From contig CM042975.1 in NCBI GenBank assembly GCA_023678885.1, forward strand, positions 28,313,405 through 28,377,404: DNA of 64,000 nucleotides, given 5' to 3'. This stretch comes from Pogostemon cablin (taxonomy: Eukaryota > Streptophyta > Magnoliopsida > Lamiales > Lamiaceae). The notes under the pieces were generated by a model that worked only from the letters and a program-made list of their open reading frames with translations, was not told the origin of the DNA and ran no database searches. Both the position numbers and the translations under genes were made by a program. Every line of letters begins with the position of its first letter. Position 1 is the stretch's first letter. This document shows, in pieces, positions 12,503 to 23,147 of this stretch.

Positions 12503-13129
12503 TAGTACTATATTATTATCATTTTCTAACCACATTCTCAACGGATACATATGTATAAATTGGCGCATCCGTTTTCAGTGTAGACATGTTTTGTTTTGCG
12601 ATTCATTTCTCTTGCACAAATTATATGTTTGATGAATAATGTAATTTTTTTCTTTAAAAATAATAATTTTCTCATCTTTTATATATATCATGGAGTATGA
12701 AATTGAGCAAAATCTCGCACAGAATCCAAGTATCTAACTACGGATCAGTGGCCAATTAAATTTTAAATAATGAAGTTCATTAAGTGCATTAATTAAGATA
12801 TTGAACAATGATTTCTTATTATAATTAAATAAATATAATATCTTAATTTAGAAATTTTTTGCAACATAGATTAACTTAATTAGGGAATAGAATGCTTTTT
12901 TTTTTCTATTAGGACTGAAAAATATGAAACTATTAATTCAAGATCTAAATTTATAAAATTACTCAAAATAATGTAACGTATTCGTATAAATTTTTTGTTT
13001 AACATGTTATTTTAATAATAATAAATAATAAAATATTATTTTAAAAGACATGTTTAATACACTTTTCGACCAATGCAAAGGTAATCATTTGCTTTTTATG
13101 CGTGGATTAAGGAATATTATCATTATATG

Positions 13130-13252
13130 TGTAGTAGATAGTTGTATTAGGGGCATGTGATGTACTTTTTTTTTTTGCTAAAAAGAGAATATGGATACTT
13201 TGAATTGGACGCTCAAAATGGTAAAATGATACATTTGCATTGGCCGAGAGGG
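13130..13252. mobile_element. Fragment of a Stowaway-like MITE
   Basis: This matches the right half of the element at 16802-17017 (TAGTTGTATTA, then GTACTTTTTTTT with TTGCTAAAAA, ending GAGAGGGAGTATA). The left end was not found. Confidence 0.5.
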
Positions 13253-14479
13253 AGTATATGAAATTTTAAAGTAGTTCTTGAGTTGATAGTTACAAATTTT
13301 TCGGGCGTGGATAGAAATTTTTTTTCGAATTCCTAATTAATAATTAACTTATTTTTTAAAGTAATGTATAGAAGAAACCCTAAAATTTTGTATTATTTTA
13401 TACTCCATAGCAATTGTTGATAATTAAATCCTTATAATTTGACAGCTATTTATAATCGGTTAAAACTTGCATGTTCCCAGCACACCGTGCTTCCATATCT
13501 CGCATTCTTTGAAATCATACCCTTTAATATTAAATGGTATACCTTTTATCCCGCTTTTTTTAAGTTATATCTTTACTATTAAATTGTATACCTTTTATTT
13601 CCTAAAAAAATTAATTTTTTTAATAAAACATTTATATTATTCATATTTCAATCAATTTTTTTAATAAAAAATTATATCCTTAAAACAAAATAGTATACTC
13701 TTACACATCTTGTGCACGGGAACACAAGAAACACACACTTTATAATCTGGGTTTAGTCTGTAGTTTAAATTATATGGCTATTTACTAATTCAAGTTTAAA
13801 CATGCATGTTTTTAAATACTTTACAAGATAACTCAATTTTTTTGCAATTATTTTGCATTGATTTATCCTTTTTGACTTAATATTTTGTACACTACTCCTA
13901 TATATTAATAATAAGAAGAAGAATAATATTGTACTTCCACTTTCACACGTTTAATAAAACAGATATGTAGTAGTTTAGTACAATCTGTTTTCTTTATCTT
14001 GGAATTAGAATTTCTTAGAATGAAATTTTGGACCACTAGTTTCTCTTTACTTTTCTAAATTGATAATGAGAATGGCCATAAATAATTGCCAAATTCCAAA
14101 ACTTCTCTTTCACCAAAATTTCTTCCATATACGTCCAAACATTATTTTTTTTATTTTCCTTATACTTGATTCTATTAATTCCTAAATATCCTATTTTTTC
14201 ACTTAATTTTAATCTGAATATCTCATCTCTTATCTTTATAATAATAATATTATATAATATTAATATTCTTGCAATATTAAAAATATGCAAATCACTTTTT
14301 TATTAACCAAATTCAAATCCAAAAATATTACTCTTTTTTCCACTCCATTAAATTATTTATAATTTCCTTATTTTATTTTAAAACATACATGAAAATGTAT
14401 GCTTTCTTATTTTCATGTGCTCGTATATATACGTGAAAAGAGTATTAGGAATTTACTTTTGTGGTGTAGATTATATTAT

Positions 14480-14756
14480 ACCCCTTCATCTCCTAAAATA
14501 ATTCACGTATTATTGTGCGCGAGTTTAAGAAAAAAAATTATTTTATATATAAAGTAAGAAGGAGAATAAATATTTTAATTAATTTAATGAAAAGGGTGTG
14601 TAAAATTATTGGAATATGTGAAAAAATGAGTATTATATTGGGATATGTGTAAAACGTAGATATTGTTATAGTGTATTTTTTATCATTTTAAGTAAAAGTA
14701 AAATGTGAAATACTTTGTGAGAAGAAAAATGTGAAATAATTTGGGGAATAGAGGAG
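14480..14756 (-). mobile_element. Stowaway-like MITE copy, inverted relative to 14850-15170
   Basis: The interior (TATAAAGTAAGAAGGAGAAT, TATTGGGATATGTGTAAAA, AAAATGTGAAATACTTTG) is the reverse complement of the element 94 bases to its right. The ends are degenerate. Confidence 0.65.
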
Positions 14757-14849
14757 TACAGTCTTGTACTGTATTTCAATAATTTGATTCGCACCATCGG
14801 ATTTTGTATACGTATATTCATTTATTCCCACTTCACTTGCAAAATTATA

Positions 14850-15170
14850 CTCCCTCCGTCCCCCAAAGTATTTCACACTTTCTTTTTTCATCCGTCCCTC
14901 AAAGTATTTCACACTTTACTTTTACTAAATTTGGTAAAAAATACATTATACTAATACTCACTTTTTACACATATCCCAATATAATACTTACTTTTTCACA
15001 TCTCCCAAAAACTTTACACACTTTTTCCACATCTCTCAATAACTTTACACACCTTTTTCATTAAATCAACTAAAATATATATTCTCTTTCTTACTTTATA
15101 CATAAAAATACAAAATTTTCTTAAACTCCGCGCACACCAATACGCGAAATACTTCCCGGGACGGAGGGAG
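14850..15170 (+). mobile_element. Stowaway-like MITE beside the ARM-repeat gene
   Basis: CTCCCTCCGTCCC at the left and GGGACGGAGGGAG at the right are near-perfect terminal inverted repeats, flanked by TA on both sides (14848-14849 and 15171-15172). The element ends 50 bases before the ATG of the next gene, so it forms most of the proximal promoter or 5' leader region. Confidence 0.85.
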
Positions 15171-15220
15171 TATACACGTACACTTCTCTCTCTCTCCTGT
15201 TTCTCTCTCTTGAATTTTAT

Positions 15221-16360
15221 ATGATGGAGGAGAGAGGAGGAGAGCCACCAGAAATGGAGACACATCAACGCTTAACTACCATTCTCGAAGCTGTGAACCG
15301 AGTCACCCGAGATTTGCAACTGAGTCACGACTCACCCGATTCCGACTCTTCCGCCATTAAAGCTTTGCTCAAGCTCCGAGCAGCTTCAGTCTCCGTACTT
15401 TCCTCCCACCCACACCTACTCTCTCTCTCTCAGAGCCTCTCCAAGCTAGCCGATTCAGTTCAGGACCTCCATAACTCCAAGCCATCAACACACGGCATCA
15501 TATCCTTCATGACTCGCCGAGTCAAGCACCACGAGGTTTCTCGACTCGCATCCGAGATCGATTCGGAGCTTAACGCGTTGATCGATCGCGAAAACGTGTC
15601 GAATTTGACCAGAACTCTGTCCGCGATGCGTCGTTCCCCTTCGGAGGGTTTGAACGAACACCAACTGTTCGACCAAATTTCTGCTCTGCAACAGAGGCTT
15701 TCGCGAGGTTTCAACATCAGTTTCCAGGATTTGCTGTTGAAATCGGGGATTTTCGCAGAGCTCGAATGGATTCTGTGCAATCCTCTTCTCACGAGAAGCG
15801 TTCGTGAAAAGGCGGCGATCTCGATGAAAGAGCTCGTTCTGTTCAACAAGGATGTGTTCGTAGGGTCAATTCTAATCGGAGGTAGTGTGAAAGCTTTAGT
15901 TTCCATGGATTCCCTCTGTTCTCTGCAAGTTCTCACAGCCCTAATCAAGGCAATCAAGAGCCCTCTGGTGGATGTAATGGAGTACTACGGCGGCATCTCG
16001 AAGATCTTCGGCCATTTATCGTCGGAAAACGTTGAAATGAGAGTAGCAGCGAAGGAGTGCGTGATGGAAATCGGCTACTTCGGAAGAAAAGAGGCGGTGG
16101 AAACGATGATCAACGGCGGATTGATACAGAAACTGGTGGAATTGCAGAGCTCAGCAATGGAGGATAATCACAAGAATCCATTCTGGAGGTGCGTAGCTGG
16201 ATTTGCAGTGCAGTTGGAGGTGGGAGAAGGGTTGAGGCAGAGAGAGAAAAGGGCATTCAAGCAGATAATTTTGAGCAGAGTTAGAGAGAGAGGGACGTGT
16301 GTTTCTGATCATCAATGTGCCACCATTGTTGCTGAGGTTTTATGGGGTTCTTCGCCATGA
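15221..16360 (+). CDS. ARM-repeat (armadillo-like) protein, single exon
   Basis: An intronless frame encodes 379 residues from an ATG; a second in-frame Met (residue 12) is also possible. The N-terminal third (about 1-120) is helical and charged. From about residue 130 the sequence shows armadillo-like helical repeats, such as LTRSVREKAAISMKELVLFN, VEMRVAAKECVMEIGYFG and an AVETMINGGLIQKLVEL stretch. It resembles the ARM halves of plant U-box proteins, but no U-box is present. Such proteins act as protein-binding scaffolds; I cannot say which partner. GC content and codon use are clearly higher than in the flanking DNA, as expected for a real gene. A CT-rich leader (15183-15210) precedes the start. 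Confidence 0.85.
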   Translation: MMEERGGEPPEMETHQRLTTILEAVNRVTRDLQLSHDSPDSDSSAIKALLKLRAASVSVLSSHPHLLSLSQSLSKLADSVQDLHNSKPSTHGIISFMTRRVKHHEVSRLASEIDSELNALIDRENVSNLTRTLSAMRRSPSEGLNEHQLFDQISALQQRLSRGFNISFQDLLLKSGIFAELEWILCNPLLTRSVREKAAISMKELVLFNKDVFVGSILIGGSVKALVSMDSLCSLQVLTALIKAIKSPLVDVMEYYGGISKIFGHLSSENVEMRVAAKECVMEIGYFGRKEAVETMINGGLIQKLVELQSSAMEDNHKNPFWRCVAGFAVQLEVGEGLRQREKRAFKQIILSRVRERGTCVSDHQCATIVAEVLWGSSP

Positions 16361-16801
16361 GATGATGATGATGATCAAGATTGTTTTCTTGAATTGGATT
16401 CATCGGTTTCTTCGAGATTTTGGGGGAAGAAATTGATGGGATTTGGTTGCTCATTCATGGCTGTCTGTGTAATTTGTTGTTTCATTTGGGGAAGGGAGGG
16501 TTGGTTGTTGGTGAATTTTAGTGGAGTAATTTTTTGTTTTTTTGGGTAAATACTTTGTACATTATGTTGGGTAGGAAGGATAGATCATGGAAATATTGAT
16601 TAAAAATAAATTCAGTCACAATATATACAAAACAATTGTTAATTAACGGATATATATGAGATGAATTGTATGAGAAATACCACGACCTACTATTAAAATA
16701 TTTTAACTATACCGTTAATCGTACGTTTATTGATAATATCATATTTTGGAATCATTATGCGGTAACTTATCATCCATTATATTTTAAAAGATAAAATCAT
16801 A

Positions 16802-17017
16802 CTCCCTTCGTCCACCACAAATGTATTCGTTTGTTTTTTTCACGTGAATTAAGTAATATTATTAATTTACATAACATGAGTAGTTGTATTAATAGAAAGT
16901 GGTTGAGATTGGTGGATCATGTACTTTTTTTTTTTTTGCTAAAAATGGAAAATTAAGAATTTAACTTTAGACAATTCAAAATGACAAAATTGATATGTTA
17001 ATGATGGACGGAGTGAG
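16802..17017. mobile_element. Stowaway-like MITE
   Basis: CTCCCTTCGTCC at the left and GGACGGAGTGAG at the right form terminal inverted repeats, both flanked by TA. Length is about 216 bp. Confidence 0.75.
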
Positions 17018-17567
17018 TATATTTGATTATGTTTCGCACACGATTTCACATTAATTCGTTAGTAACAGAATTTCTCTTAAATAATGCTGCTGCTACTTTT
17101 TTCAATCACCGTGCTCCCCAATCCTCAATGATGTTCACAGTTCACCTGCTTTTCAAACACTTTTTTTTTTTTCTCTTTCTTAAAATTGTTAAGAAACTCT
17201 TGTGATAAATGAAATTGTCTTTTTTTTTATATATATATAAAACAACCCTTTTTGTGATTCCACATGAATCTCCTAACTTTTTTGTTATTACTGAGGACGT
17301 TGATTCAGTATTTTTTGTCATACTTTTGACTGTATTTAAAGTTTGGTATGAATTGGTTTATTAATATTAGTGGAGCATGACAATTTTAAAAAATTAAATT
17401 GCTAATTAAAGGATAATTAGGAGGTCAAAAGAGTCTAACAAGAGATCTTCATCTAACTTAATAAAAAAATAAAAATAAAAAATAAAAAAAACAAACAAAT
17501 ATTAGAATACAACTTTCCTGCTAATTTCAAAATATACAACCTCCTTCCTTCACCTTCAGTGTGTATG

Positions 17568-17655
17568 TTTTTTTAAACTATTGATATTACTGTATTTTTT
17601 TTTCGTTTTCTTTTTATTTATTTAATTTTAGGGATATAATTGTAATTTTACCATT
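17568..17655 (+). repeat. Left copy of a ~90-bp direct repeat bracketing the nested transposon
   Basis: TTTTTTTAAACTATTG through TTAGGGATATAATTGTAATT and TTACC recurs at 20994-21078 with few changes. The two copies enclose the tandem-repeat and Mutator-like block. Confidence 0.6.
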
Positions 17656-17672
17656 ATAAAAAAACTCCTTTT

Positions 17673-18248
17673 TACCAACGGATTGATAACGGAAATTGAA
17701 TTCCATTGGTAATTAGCAAGAGATTGCCAATGGAAATTGAATTCGTATGATAGCAACGGAATATTTGCCAACGGAATGAATTCCGTTGGTAATTAGCAAG
17801 GGATTGATAACGGAAATTGAATTCCGTTGGTAATTAGCAAGAGATTGCCAACGAAAATTGAATTCGTATGATAGAAACGGAATATTTGCCAACTGAATGA
17901 ATTCCGTTGGTAATTAGCAAGGGATTGATAACGGAAAGTTGAATTCAACGGAATATTTACCAACTGAATTTGAATTCCGTTGGTAATTAGCAAGGAATTG
18001 CCAACGAAAGTTGAATTCGTGTGACAGCAACGGAATATTTACCAACGGAATTTGAATTCCATTGGTAATAGCAAGGGATTAGCAACGAAAAGTTGAATTC
18101 GTGTGACAGCAACGGAATATTTACCAACGGAATTAATTATGTTGGTAATTAGCAAGGGATTGGCAACGAAAAGTTGAATTCGTGTTACAGTAACGGAATC
18201 TTTACCAACGGAATTAATTCCGTTAGTAATTAGCAAGGGATTGGCAAC
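17673..18248 (+). repeat. Seven to eight ~80-bp tandem repeats (subterminal-repeat type)
   Basis: The unit contains the dyad AATTCCGTTGGTAATTAGCA, then a GGGATTG-CCAACG-GAATTCGTGTGA-CAGCAACGGAATATTTACCAACGG series. Related motifs in inverted sense occur at 20030-20220. Dense short inverted motifs like these are typical of the subterminal regions of CACTA-type or foldback transposons. Confidence 0.7.
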
Positions 18249-20001
18249 GGATTAAATTTTTTTTGCCCCATAAGTTTGGCCATGTACAATTTTTGCCCCA
18301 AAAAAGATAACATTTGGGCATTTGTCCCACTATCTTCATAATTGCGCCAATGTTGCCCTGTTTTCGTCGAAATTTGACATTTTCGCTGGAATCGATCACG
18401 TGCATGTCATGTGATCATCGGATTTGGCATTTCCCGGCGGGAAAATTTTTTTTTACCCCGTAAGTTTGGTTATGTACAATTTTTGCCTCAAAAAAGATAA
18501 AATTTTGGCATTTGTCCCAATATCTTTATAATTGCGCCAATGTTGTCCCATTTTTCCCGAAATTTAATATTTTCATTAGAATCGATCACATGCGTGTCAC
18601 GTAATTATCGGATTTTATATTTTTGGCGAATTTACTAACCTGGTGATACAATTGCATCCACATCAATAACAATAATAATAATATTTTATTAAAAATTTAA
18701 TTAAAAAATAACCCTCTATCAATGCACTCAATTCTCACGTGCCCTCCACGTACTTCCACCATCTTCGCAAACTCATCTTTTTATCAATTAGAGGATCCCT
18801 CATGTACCCTCTCACCACCATGAGCGGCAGCCATTGAATCTTCCGCTCGCGCCACCCTACTCACGTCACCAAGCTCCCCATCATCATCTACTTCCACAGC
18901 GGAGAATCGTATTCTTGAGCGCCACTACTTCATGTTCTTTCACGAGTCATGCAATCGTATGGTTGCTCACGTTCCTTCCCTCATCGCTTCCATCGAGTAA
19001 TACCTAGCATTGGAGAATCGTCTTCTGGAGGCTTACGATGACCATATGGACGAAGTGCAGTGGGCTAAAATCTAAGCACTCGTCGGTCGTGATGCCAACC
19101 CTTCGATCGAAGAATTCGCAAAATTCTCTAGGGTTTATCTTATGGAAAGCAGCTCGCCAGCAACATGGTCTACCACGTGGGGATATGTGCACTTAATATT
19201 GATCTCCAGATCACAATTAGAATTGTGAGACTGATAATGAACCATCCATTCTTCAGTGGGGTGCGAAGGATTGAATCGGAGCTAAAAAACCAACGACCCC
19301 ATCCTCCTATGTATGGCTCCGATATCATGTGGTTTCTCACACTGTCGGAGGGTATGGATTGAGGCCATGTATAGTGTGATATGTTCGTTGGTGGTAGGCC
19401 CTTAGAGGAGAAGATCCGACAGTTGCCGCCCATGGTGGTGAGATGGTACACATGGGATCTCTGATTGACAAGAAGAGTGAGTTTGAGTAGATGGTGGAAG
19501 CACATGGAGGGCATGTGAGAACTGAGTTCATCGATATTGAGGGTCTTTTTTTTAATTAAATTATCAATAAAATATTATTATTGTTAATGTGGATGCCACT
19601 GTGTCGCTAGGTCGGGAAATTCGCTGGGAAATGCCAAATCCGATAATCACGTGACATGAACGTGATCGATTCTAGTGAAAATATCAAATTCTGGGAAAAA
19701 TGGGGCAACATTGGCGTAACTATAAAGATATTGGGACAAATGCCCAAATCTTATATTTTTTGGGGCAAAAATTATACATGGCCAAACTTACGGGGCAAAA
19801 AAAAAATTCTCACTGGGAAATACCAAATCCGATGATCACGTGACATGCACGTGATCGATTCCGGCGAAAATATCAAATTTCGGCAAAAATGGGGCAACAT
19901 TGGCTCAATTATAAAGATAGTGGGACAAATGGTCAAATGTTATCTTTTTTGGGGCAAAAATTGTATATAGCCAAACTTATGGGGCAAAAAAAATTTTATC
20001 C
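18249..20001 (+). mobile_element. Mutator-like element with ~460-bp inverted repeats and captured gene fragment
   Basis: The left arm (18249-18714) and right arm (19548-20001) are long inverted repeats. Each arm contains the same ~190-bp module twice (TTTTGCCCCATAAGTTTGGC, then GTCCCACTATCTT, then GATCACGTG). The outer ends GGATTAAATTTTTTTTGCCC and its complement match. They are flanked by GATTGGCAA (18239-18247) and GATTGGAAA (20003-20011), a 9-base near-duplication that fits Mutator insertion. The space between the arms holds a decayed carboxylesterase sequence and no transposase, so the element is non-autonomous (Pack-MULE-like). It sits inside the tandem repeats of another element. Confidence 0.7.
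18720..19547 (+). pseudogene. Carboxylesterase (CXE family) fragment captured in the transposon
   Basis: Translation in shifting frames gives pieces of a plant alpha/beta-hydrolase of the carboxylesterase (CXE) family, in order: KLPIIIYFHSGE (normally an HGGG oxyanion motif), FHESCNRMVAHVPSLIASIE, then ENRLLEAYDDHMDEVQWAK, FAKFSRVYLMESSSPA (normally GSSAG around the catalytic Ser), NHPFFSGVRRIESELK, SDIMWFLTLSEGMD and RPLEEKIRQLPPMVVR. Several in-frame stops and frame changes break it, and HGGG and GSSAG are both mutated. No introns are evident, so the source may have been a single-exon gene. It cannot make an active enzyme. Confidence 0.8.
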
Positions 20002-20225
20002 TGATTGGAAATGGATAGTTGAATTCGTGTGATAGCAACGGAATAGCAACGAAATATTTAGCACGACGCGCGCCTCCACTGTCCGTCGTCATTGCTAATC
20101 CGTTGCTAAAAATTTCGTTGTTATTCCGTTGGTAAGTATATTCAGTTGTCAATCCCTTGGTAAAATTCCATTGCTATTCCGTTGATAAGTATATTCCGTT
20201 GACAATCCATTAGTAAATTTAAAAA
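20002..20225 (-). repeat. Right-hand inverted counterpart of the tandem repeats
   Basis: Motifs such as TTCCGTTGGTAAGTATATTC and TTCCGTTGATAAG recur, in the opposite sense to the left-hand array. Together with 17673-18248 this suggests an older repeat-rich element split by the Mutator-like insertion. Confidence 0.55.
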
Positions 20226-20478
20226 TGAATTAAGAGCTCATTTCATAATAATATATGCTTATTTCTTTTCTCTATACCTTAAATAAAATAAATAAATATT
20301 CTAAAACATATACTTAAAACTTAACTATTTCTTTTCTGCACTGCGCTTGCTCAGGTATTTTCGTATTTATTCTCCTGGTGACTTTGTTGTCATTCCGATT
20401 TCTGCTGTGGTCTGTCGTAGGTTCACGAGCATCTCCGCCGTGTGTTCAATGTTTAATTAACATAGAATTTAGCTTGTA

Positions 20479-20760
20479 CTCCCTCCATCCCATACTTATG
20501 TTCACACTTTCTGTTTTCGTCTGTCCCACACTTATATTCACCATCCAAAAAAGGAAATTTCACATAAACCAACAACCTCAAAAGTTATCTTAATTTCAAA
20601 AATATCACTCTCACCTAACACACATAACATACTTTATAATTTATTTATTACCTAAAAATACCACAATACCCCTAAAAAGTCAATAAAGTTAATTAAAAAG
20701 TAACTTTTCTTAAACTCCGTATCTACAGTGTCGGTGAACTTAAGTGCGGGATGGAGGTAG
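20479..20760. mobile_element. Stowaway-like MITE
   Basis: CTCCCTCCATCCC at the left and GGGATGGAGGTAG at the right, flanked by TA. Same family as 11855-12129. Confidence 0.8.
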
Positions 20761-20993
20761 TACATCTTAGTTGGTGGTGAATTGACCTATGTTTTTTATG
20801 CGTCTCTGTTTTGATTCCTATTCTTCTACTGTCGCATAGGCTCAAACATAAGTCCGATGGTAAGTGTTTTTTCTGTGTGAGTGGATGGATACCTGAGATT
20901 ATTAATGGTTATCGGATTCGTTAAAAAAATTTTAGGAAGCAAAACAATATTAGATGCATTTTTTCATACATAATAAATGCATTTTCTTTTTTC

Positions 20994-21078
20994 TTTTTTT
21001 AAACTATTGTTGTTACTGTTTTTTTTTTATTTTTTATTTATTTATTTAATTTAGGGATATAATTGTAATTTTACCCTC
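20994..21078 (+). repeat. Right copy of the ~90-bp direct repeat
   Basis: It matches 17568-17655 and runs directly into the telomere-like minisatellite. Confidence 0.6.
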
Positions 21079-21361
21079 GTGATTTAGGGTATAATTTATC
21101 CCTAGGGTTTAGGGTATAATGTAATTTTACCCTTGTGGTTTAAGGTATAATTTATTCCTAGGGTTTAGGGTACATTATAATTTTACACATGTGGTTTAAG
21201 GTATAATTTATCCCTAGGATTTAGGGTATAATTGTAATTTTACCCTTGTGGTTTAGGGTATAATTTGTCCCTAGGGTTTAGGAATTAGGGTATAATTGTA
21301 ATTTTACATTTGTGGTTTAGGGTATAATTTGTCCCTAGGGTTTAGGAATTAGGGTATAATA
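21055..21361 (+). repeat. Minisatellite with telomere-like motifs, five ~56-64-bp units
   Basis: Each unit reads approximately TGTAATTTTACCCTTGTGG, then TTTAGGGTATAATTTATCCC, then TAGGGTTTAGGG. The plant telomere word TTTAGGG appears repeatedly but is interspersed with other sequence, so this is a minisatellite rather than a true telomere tract. Confidence 0.75.
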
Positions 21362-21965
21362 GTTATTTAAATAAAATAAATTTAAAAATAAAATAAAAAA
21401 TAATATTAATAAAGAAAGTATGAATTAATTAAAAAGAGTGAGAATCAAATGTATACCAATAAAATTGGTACCTAATTGTATCACAGTCCCTCCCAAAAAA
21501 ATTAAAAATGTATGGCTTCATGATTATGAATTACTATCTATAAATTCATTTCAATCTTTTGTGTGATAGAGTATTAACTTTATGTGACCGACAACTTCTT
21601 TTTTTTTTTTTAATGAGAATTAATGTTACTAATCTTTCAAGAAGATTAAATGGTTGACATTTTTAAAAATAATACTCGACATATCTGTAAAGCAATGTTG
21701 TCCAAAAATTTAGCACATATTAGTATATCGCAAGTTTGATAATAAATCTTGTTCACAAGTTTGAAATCACCTCAATATAAATAAGGCTACTCACAAATTT
21801 TGAATCAATTATTAACAATTACTCGTCTCAACCTCCCTCATTAAATTTTATAAATAATAATAATTTATGAGTATTTATTGGGTTGATACTTGAATATCCC
21901 TTCATATAATTTAGTGATGACTGGTTGCTTTTCATCGTGATATATGCATGCAATATGATTTTCCA

Positions 21966-22050
<85 letters not shown>

Positions 22051-22051
22051 G
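21966..22051 (+). repeat. (AAT)n microsatellite
   Basis: About 28 trinucleotide repeats of TAA/AAT with one interruption at the right end. Confidence 0.95.
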
Positions 22052-22531
22052 TAATGGTAATATATGACATGTTACTTAGGTTTAGTAGTCCACGCGAACG
22101 TAAGTTAGATTAAATCCTTTTATAATTGACAAAACCGCCAAAAAAGGAAAAAAAAAAAAAGAATAATAAAAATTAAAACTTGGTTACAACGGCCATTAAT
22201 GGATTATAATAATTATTTGTGTAATTGATTTTGACGAATTGTTAAATAGCAGTTGACCACGTGTCTGGTCAGTAGTTTAAGACCAAACTCATGACACAAT
22301 TACTTGCAAGAAAATATTTATTTATTTTATAGTTTAAAGGGTTAATTGCAGCCTAACCCGATCTTTATTTAATTTACGAACTAGTGCATACCCACGTGCA
22401 ACGCGTTGTATTTTATAATTTTTTTATTATTTTAAATTTATATTTTTTATATATAGTTAATCATATTAATTTATAATAATGATTTTTTTAATTTTATAAA
22501 AAACATTAAAACTATTATTTATTATTTGGGA

Positions 22532-23147
22532 GGATTACTACTAGGTACACAAAAAAACCCTAAATTACTATGAGATACAAACATACAAAAGTATTACTAC
22601 TAGGTACAAAAATATATAGTGATATTCCAATATTACCCCTATTAATGTGCTGCACATAAATATTGTGTGCAGCAAAAGTTCATGTACAGCAAAGTGTGTG
22701 CAGCAAAAAAAGTGTGTGCAGGAAAAAAAAAGTGTGTGCAGCAAAAAAATGTGGTGGTCAGGCGGCGGCGGTCCGGCAGCTTTTCCGGCGGCGGCAGTTT
22801 TTCCGGCGACCAGTTTTTTTTTTCCCTTTTTTTTTTTGGACGAACAGTTTTTCCGGCGACCGGCTGCCGGAGCTCCGCCGGCGGCGGCGCGGCAGCTTTC
22901 CGGCGACCAGTTTTTTTTTTTTTTTTTCCTGACGAATAGATTTTCCGGCGACCGGCCGCCGGAGCTCCGCCGGCGGCGGCGGTGGTCCGGTGGTGGGTGG
23001 AGGTTGGGGTTAGTGTTTTAAAGGTATATGGGTTTAGGGGTATATTTGGTATTTTACTTTAATATTTTGTATTAAATAATAATTATTTTAAATCAATGTA
23101 TCTAGTAGTAATTAGGGATACAAAGTGTGTACCTATCAGTAATTATT
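22532..23147. mobile_element. Unclassified DNA element with GC-rich core and ~50-bp inverted ends
   Basis: The left end (ATTACTACTAGGTACACA and CCCTAAATTACTA) resembles the reverse complement of the right end. The core at 22750-23000 is very GC-rich in an AT-rich setting. It holds two copies of a module with TTCCGGCGACC, a poly-T tract and GGAGCTCCGCCGGCGGCGG. A short tandem GTGTGTGCAGCAAAAAAA precedes it. The open frames across the core are compositional and show no protein family. A shorter relative lies at 26745-27005. Confidence 0.5.

Larger units (their letters stand above)
10251..14849. other. AT-rich intergenic region
   Basis: After the 3' UTR of the DnaJ-like gene (to about 10400) I find no gene. 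The interval holds MITEs or fragments (about 11140-11310, 11855-12129, 13130-13252 and 14480-14756), an (AT)40 run and long A/T-rich stretches. Confidence 0.6.
16361..17660. other. Intergenic region after the ARM gene
   Basis: The 3' UTR probably ends near 16600. The rest is AT-rich with one MITE (16802-17017) and no gene that I can support. Confidence 0.6.

Noticed and set aside
17673..18248. CRISPR-like regular repeats
   Set aside because: The array is tandem without unique spacers and sits in a plant nuclear transposon context.
19170..19514. Antisense open frame of 114 residues
   Set aside because: It is the shadow of the decayed carboxylesterase fragment, which reads on the plus strand.
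21828..22113. Poly-isoleucine open frames on both strands
   Set aside because: They come from the (AAT)n microsatellite.
22647..23021. Overlapping open frames of ~90-124 residues in the GC-rich island
   Set aside because: Three frames are open at once because of G/C-rich simple sequence; the peptides are low-complexity with poly-Phe and no family resemblance.
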